From Phascolarctos cinereus (lineage: Eukaryota; Chordata; Mammalia; Diprotodontia; Phascolarctidae): a DNA stretch of 64,000 bases. Of the stretch, positions 59,660-64,000 are shown one piece after another. How positions within the stretch are numbered: position 1 is the first letter of the stretch; the number at the start of each line of letters is the position of its first letter. The translations under genes and the position numbers were made by a program. The notes under the pieces were generated by a model. The model saw only the letters and a program-made list of their open reading frames with translations, was not told where the DNA came from and ran no database searches. The stretch spans positions 3,587,001-3,651,000 of the forward strand of contig NW_018344024.1 in the NCBI RefSeq assembly GCF_002099425.1. The letters run 5' to 3'.

Positions 59660-60222
59660 CATTCTATAACTGGCTCTTTGATTCATTGTGGAAGCATCCT
59701 ACAAGATCTGTCAGTTTTAGTGACTTTCTCTTTTTCTTTCTTTACTCTTTGAAGATCTTAGTGACTCTTTTATTTACACCTCTCTTGAGAGACTGTACTG
59801 TGACTTCCAGGCCAGTGATCAAAAAGATGGGGACTTGGTATTTTCTCCAATACTCACAACTCCTCAAACCTATCCAAATTAAGACTTATGCACAAGGGAA
59901 TAAATCACAATGGGTATAATGCAGAAAGGGAACAACTGAAGCTGCATCCAAGGTCTAAAAGAACAAGAACCACAAGAATGTAACAACCTGAGGAACTAAC
60001 AGCAGAAAAGGTTAAGAATCCCGAATCCCTTGGGGAAGCTAGGTGGCACAGTGGATAGAGCACTGGCCCTGTGTTCAGGAGGACCTGAGTTTAAATGCGA
60101 CCTCAGACCTAGCTGTGTGACCCTGGGCAGGTAACTTAACCTCATTGCCTAGCCAAAAAATAAAAATTTAAAAAAAGATTCCCTAATCCCTAACATGCTC
60201 ACTCAGCAACCCGGTCACCAAA
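59660..60222 (-). repeat. Inverted duplication, right arm (563 bp)
   Basis: Reverse complement of the left arm. It contains the same SINE in the opposite orientation (60032-60177). Its inner edge cuts a MIR-type SINE short, which suggests this arm is the inserted copy. Confidence 0.95.
60032..60177 (+). mobile_element. A-tailed CORE-SINE (MAR1-type) in the right arm
   Basis: 'GGGGAAGCTAGGTGGCACAG', 'AGGACCTGAGTTTAAATGCG', 'TGTGACCCTGGGCAGGTAAC', 'CCTAGCCAAAAAATAAAAAT'. Mirror copy of 57968-58113. Confidence 0.9.
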
Positions 60223-60529
60223 AGCATTGATGCTTTGGTAGGATGGCATAGGTTTGTGTTCTGGGATCCAGTAGTAGTTCCCTTGGTGTTATAAAATGGG
60301 GAAAAGACGAGGAGCAGGCAAGATCTCCCAGGCAAGAACATACACTTGTTCAGAAGAGAGAGCACAGTATTAGTAGTTCAGTATTGGTTTTATTCCATGC
60401 CCTCGTGGAATTACAGAGCTTTAAAAAGAAATAAACAAGTGTAAGGGTCAGGAATCAAAGAATAATAGTCTAGAGCAGACTGAAAGGAAAGGAAAATAAT
60501 GAAGAGTATGAGAAAAATAAATCTTATTT
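60223..60529. other. Unannotated interval, possibly an LTR-type end
   Basis: On the minus strand there is a GGAATAAAACC motif near 60387-60397 and a T-rich then G/C-mixed sequence that could be a worn LTR, but no ends can be defined. I do not call it. Confidence 0.25.
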
Positions 60530-61230
60530 TTAGAAAAATATGTAGAAAATGAAAAATAAAATAAACTTAGAGAAGAGAGGAAGGAGGATTCTAAATGACA
60601 ACTGAGAGAAAAAGAGGGGAAGAATTAAATAAACAAATAAAGAGAAGGGAGGAAATAAGGAAAAGGAAACAAAAAAGAGAAAGGAAGGAAGGAATGAAGC
60701 GAGGGAGGGAGGAAGGAAGGGAGAAAGACAGAGAGAGAGACATTGGTGGGGAGAGGTAGGGAGGGAGAGAGCAAAAGTAAAACAAAACTTCAAAAATAGG
60801 GAAATGTAGGTTAAAAAAAACAGGAAGGGGGGAAGGATCAAAGGTGAACAATAGTGTTGGTGGGAACAGGATTGCCTTAAATTAGACTGATCAAAAATGT
60901 TTAGAGATAAAATACTACCTTTAAAGAGGAAGGGGAATAAAATATCCTAATTTAACAAATATAGAGACAAATGGAGGACAATATAAGGTTAACTTGCATA
61001 ACTTTCCATGTGAGCGGATTAAGTGATCCAACAAAGTTAAAAAAAAAAACTGATAGATTGGATAAGAAACTTACATATGCTATATTGCTTACAAAAAAAA
61101 TAACTAAAAAGTAAAAACATACACAGAATACAAAAGAATTTCTGAAACCAAATTTATTTTGAATCACAAAAACAAGAATTACTACCATGCTTTCAGATAA
61201 AGCAAAAACAAGGCAGGGAAACATGAAAGG
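60530..61230 (+). mobile_element. Probable old L1: purine-rich inter-ORF region and ORF2 start
   Basis: 60590-60850 is a long purine-rich run like the L1 inter-ORF regions at 6060-6480 and 51510-51720. After it, 'ATATTGCTTACAAAAAAAAT' and 'TTTCAGATAAAGCAAAAACA' resemble the L1 endonuclease DNA (CTGTTTACAAGAAACACA, TCTCAGGCAAAGCAAAAGCA). No clean frame remains. Confidence 0.45.
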
Positions 61231-61896
61231 AGGTGGCAGTCTCCATCATGTCACTATCCCATCTAGTTACAGTACAGACTTCAGGGACTTAATGACGGTT
61301 CATTACCTCAGGTTCCAGGAAAATCACCTTGTTGTTTTGAAGTGCTGATATTTGTATAAATACTGTTTAGTTACATATTTTGAATTCACTCTAGTTAATG
61401 TTTGCAAGGGCCTGCAAAGATTTTGGACTTAAGAGAGGAATGTAACCCGAGACCAAAGCCCAAAGGTATGGGACTCCCTTCTCATTTGGTAATCAGTTTC
61501 CTGAGCCTATATGAATGGCAAAATTGGAGAAAGAGAGAAGAGAAATTCAGTCTCTTTAGACCCTTCCAGCTCTTCTGGTTTCCGTCTTTGAGAGACAAGA
61601 TAGACAAAAATCAACTCCACAGGAGAAAAAGACTGGGAAGAGGCTAATATGAGGAGAGCTACCAGCTCCATCATGTTCCTGTCTCCAGTTTACTTCACTG
61701 GCATTTTTAGGGAATTTCCCCTGTAGGTGAGATCTGGGACTCTTCCTTATGGTTGAGCTGAGTGACATTGTTCCCAAAAGAAGTCTTCACTCTGTATTAT
61801 CTGGTATATATCCTCCTGTGTATACTTTCTCTGATTTTTTTTTTAACTTGTATGACTGGATTTGTTTCCAAAAAGTAAAATAAATTAGGAACAATA
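61231..61896. other. Unannotated interval
   Basis: The 81-codon frame at 61402-61647 matches nothing I know. No repeat identified. Confidence 0.4.
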
Positions 61897-61985
61897 AATC
61901 AGGATCAAATGAGATCTTGTATATAAAGTGCTCTGTAAATCTTAAAACACTATATATGTCAGTTGTTATCATAATAATAGTTGCT
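61897..61985 (+). repeat. MIR tail fragment
   Basis: 'AGGATCAAATGAGATCTTGT', 'ATAAAGTGCTCTGTAAATCT' and 'GTTGTTATCATAATAATAG' are the MIR 3' end (GGATCAAATGAGATAATATATGTAAAG, GCTTTGTAAACC, TTATTATTATTA). Confidence 0.65.
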
Positions 61986-62249
61986 ACTATTAAATTGCCT
62001 TCAAGGGTGCTAGAGGAAATACTTAAAAGGAGTTATTTGTCAATGAAGAATTATTTGAGCACTAATAAAACAGTAAAAGCAAATGTAGTCTCTTGTAGAT
62101 ACCACTCTTCTGGATGTTTTTCTAATATATGCAAAATTTCCATCAGATATGCAGCCTCTGTTAGAGGCTCCTTTACTGAACAAATAGTTTTCCCTGACTG
62201 CTGCCAATCATATCCTTACTGGACATAGGGCTTAGGGAGTTTTTCTTGG
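61986..62249. other. Unannotated interval 5' of the LTR fossil
   Basis: Nothing recognised. Confidence 0.35.
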
Positions 62250-62960
62250 CTTTTATAAACAATACAGGGTCAGTCATAATTTTTTTAGTCAAAAGCTAGG
62301 GGTTTTTTATAGCTCTTTTAGCAAAGCAGCCACGCTTTCCTCAGACCTCCCTTAGGGAGAACAAAACTAATGAAGCTGACTTTTGCTCAGCAACTACAGG
62401 AACTTTTGAGGCTAACTTTTTCCCAGCAACTATGAGGGCCTCATCTAAATCTGCCCAGTAAAAGGAATCTCTGTCAAACAACCTTGCTTCCTTAGCCCAC
62501 ACTCTGTGTACGTGATTAGCCCCCCATACTGGGACAAGTGTTGCAAGCTAAGTTCCTTGTTCTGTGATCACAACCTTGAACTGTTTTGAAATGTACCCAG
62601 TACACCTGATTCCCCTTCCTGACATCTTTTTTTCCTACAGTTAACTGCTCACTACTAACTAACTACTAACAGGAACATATTCCACTCTTGGCTGAGTGCC
62701 CAGAAATTGTGTATAAAAACAAGCCTGCTGCTTTTGCGTCAATAAAGCTTCCTTGACTAGGAGAATATCTATCTCTTGAATTCTTTCTGGATGGCCCAAA
62801 TCCTGCATCTCATCATCCTCTTCAAAAACTATTTCTTGTCCCCTTTTCCTCCTTTACAGGGTGGCTCATCTGTCTACATTTTTTCAGAATTTGGGTTACA
62901 AGGTCTTTCTATCTTCAGCAGGAGATATGTTTTTGCTCCAGACACCATACTTGCGTTGTA
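62250..62960 (+). mobile_element. ERV1 (gammaretrovirus-like) LTR fossil with a short leader remnant
   Basis: An LTR-like block: U3-like sequence, a TATA box (GTATAAAAAC, 62711-62720), a polyadenylation signal (AATAAA, 62741-62746), a T- and C-rich U5, and an end at about 62857 (TTTACA). Right after it 'GGTGGCTCATCTG' is like a tRNA-Pro primer-binding site (GGGGGCTCGTCCGGG), the site most ERV1 and gammaretroviruses use. The start is uncertain (62250-62330). No gag, pol or env sequence and no second LTR is in the window, so it is a fossil LTR with a scrap of leader. Age cannot be read without a partner LTR, but its wear suggests it is not recent. Confidence 0.6.
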
Positions 62961-63140
62961 ATACAGAGCAGGATCTTCTTAGCTGATGCCATCAGGCTAA
63001 ATCTTTTCTTTTCTTTTGTAGTTAACTTTCTAACCATTGCACTTCAGTTTCTATTGGTATATTCATTCTAGTTTATGGTGAGTGTCCCTTGTATATTTGT
63101 TTTTTCTTTTGTTGTTTTGTTTTGCTTTGTTTTGGTTTTA
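62961..63140. other. Short T-rich interval
   Basis: TTTTG/TTTGC-rich near 63098-63137. Nothing else recognised. Confidence 0.4.
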
Positions 63141-63377
63141 AAATGTTTTCAGTAGTGTCTGACTCTTTGTGACCTGATTTGGGGTTTTCTTGATAAATAT
63201 ACTGCCATTTCCTACTCCATATGTTCATTTTACAAATAAGGAAACTGACACAAATAGAGGTAAATGACTTGCTTGAGCTCACACAGCTAGTAACTGTCTG
63301 AGACCAGATTTGAACTCCAAAAGATGTCTTTTTGACTCCAGGTTCAGCACTCTATCCACTGTACCACCTAGCTGCCC
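63141..63377 (-). mobile_element. RTE-tailed CORE-SINE, minus strand
   Basis: 'CAGTAGTGTCTGACTCTTTG', 'TTTGGGGTTTTCTTGATAAA', 'ATTTTACAAATAAGGAAACT', 'GACTTGCTTGAGCTCACACA' and 'TACCACCTAGCTGCCC'. Confidence 0.9.
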
Positions 63378-63723
63378 TTCCTTGTACATACTGATCTTAA
63401 TCTCTGAAGGCTAGACCATGCCTACCTACCTGCTACTTACAGTGAATTCATGTCTTGACTATTCACTCAGTTACTGGGGTGGGGTGGGGTAGTGTTCAAA
63501 GATCTCCCAGTTTTTTTAACTCTGAAAACGTCTTTCATAGGTAGATAAATATGTTGGGGGGTGGGGGAAGAATATTCAGAGAGTAAACTAAGCCCAGGGG
63601 GGGTCACTTTTTTTCTTCCAACCTTAATCCAGGCCTTTCATAAGTAGATTTAGCCTACTAAGGAGCTTTTCCTTATATATGACTGTGCATAGTTTAAAAT
63701 AGATTTGTTATTTATGCTTCTCA
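63378..63723. other. Unannotated interval
   Basis: Short GGGGTGGGGT and GGGGGGTGGGGG patches near 63477-63564. Nothing else recognised. Confidence 0.4.
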
Positions 63724-63971
63724 GGGCAGCTAGGTAGTGCAGTGAATAGAGCACCAGGACTGGAGTCAGGAAGACCTGAATTCAAATACGACCTCAGACA
63801 CTTACTAGCTGTGTGAACCTGGGAAAATCACTTAACCCTATTTGCCTCAGTTTCTTCATTTGTCAAATGAGCTGGAGAAGGAAATGGCAAACCACTTCAG
63901 TATCTTTGACAAGAAAATACCAAATAGGATCACAAGAGTCAGGCACCACTGAAATGACTGGACAACAACAA
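63724..63971 (+). mobile_element. RTE-tailed CORE-SINE
   Basis: 'AGGGCAGCTAGGTAGTGCAG', 'TGTGAACCTGGGAAAATCAC', 'GAGCTGGAGAAGGAAATGGC', 'AAATAGGATCACAAGAGTCA' and 'TGACTGGACAACAACAA'. Full length. Confidence 0.92.
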
Positions 63972-64000
63972 ATTTATGACCTTCGACTATCATTCTACTC

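Noticed and set aside
58263-59919. Two similar 92- and 103-codon frames on opposite strands that look like a duplicated gene
   Set aside because: They are the same DNA read in the two arms of the inverted duplication. The frame is hydrophobic AT-rich noise, differs by a frame change between arms, and has no known relative.
60223-60480. Possible minus-strand LTR with an AATAAA motif
   Set aside because: No definable ends, TATA box or primer-binding site. The single motif is too common.

Overview
This looks like a stretch of marsupial nuclear DNA: AT-rich and CpG-poor. It carries no host gene, exon, RNA gene or CRISPR array that I can support. The host call rests on the repeats. They include L1 elements whose ORF1/ORF2 and 5' leader match the marsupial type, many CORE-SINEs with the 'GGGCAGCTAGGTGGC' head, SINEs whose tail looks like the RTE/BovB 3' end ('GAGTCGGACACGACTGA'-like), L2 and CR1-like LINEs, and MIR/Ther SINEs. 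I cannot tell which marsupial order it is from. All family names come from memory of these repeats, not from a search.

Layout. 0-4.2 kb: old single-copy sequence with MIR pieces. 4.2-9.7 kb: a head-to-tail pile of plus-strand L1 pieces: an internally deleted L1 with its 5' leader, then an L1 that has ORF1 and a 3' UTR but no ORF2 (half-L1 or HAL1-like), then two 3' fragments. 10-20.5 kb: SINEs, many microsatellites, a 144-bp near-perfect hairpin at 15.7 kb and two DNA-transposon-like scraps. 20.5-24.5 kb: a second L1 with 5' leader, ORF1, the start of ORF2 and the C-terminal part of ORF2, but no reverse transcriptase core. 24.9-27.1 kb: a long minus-strand L2. 27-41 kb: mostly unannotated sequence with L2, SINE and MIR fragments and one nested SINE pair. 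41.7-47.3 kb: CR1-like and L2 LINEs with two SINE insertions whose target duplications can be read. 49.45-53.17 kb: one minus-strand L1 whose 5' 3.3 kb is inverted, the product expected from twin priming, with a candidate target duplication. 53-57 kb: MIR, CR1-like and an L1 3' end. 57.9-60.2 kb: an inverted duplication with about 563-bp arms, roughly 98-99% alike, around a 1.17-kb spacer. 60.5-61.2 kb: a purine-rich old L1. About 62.25-62.96 kb: a gammaretrovirus-like (ERV1) LTR fossil. The window ends with two more SINEs.

Nothing here forms a working pathway. All L1, L2 and CR1 copies are broken. What is worth a second look is structural: the inverted duplication, the hairpin, the ORF2-less L1, the repeated loss of the reverse transcriptase core from L1s that keep their 5' leader, and the twin-primed L1.
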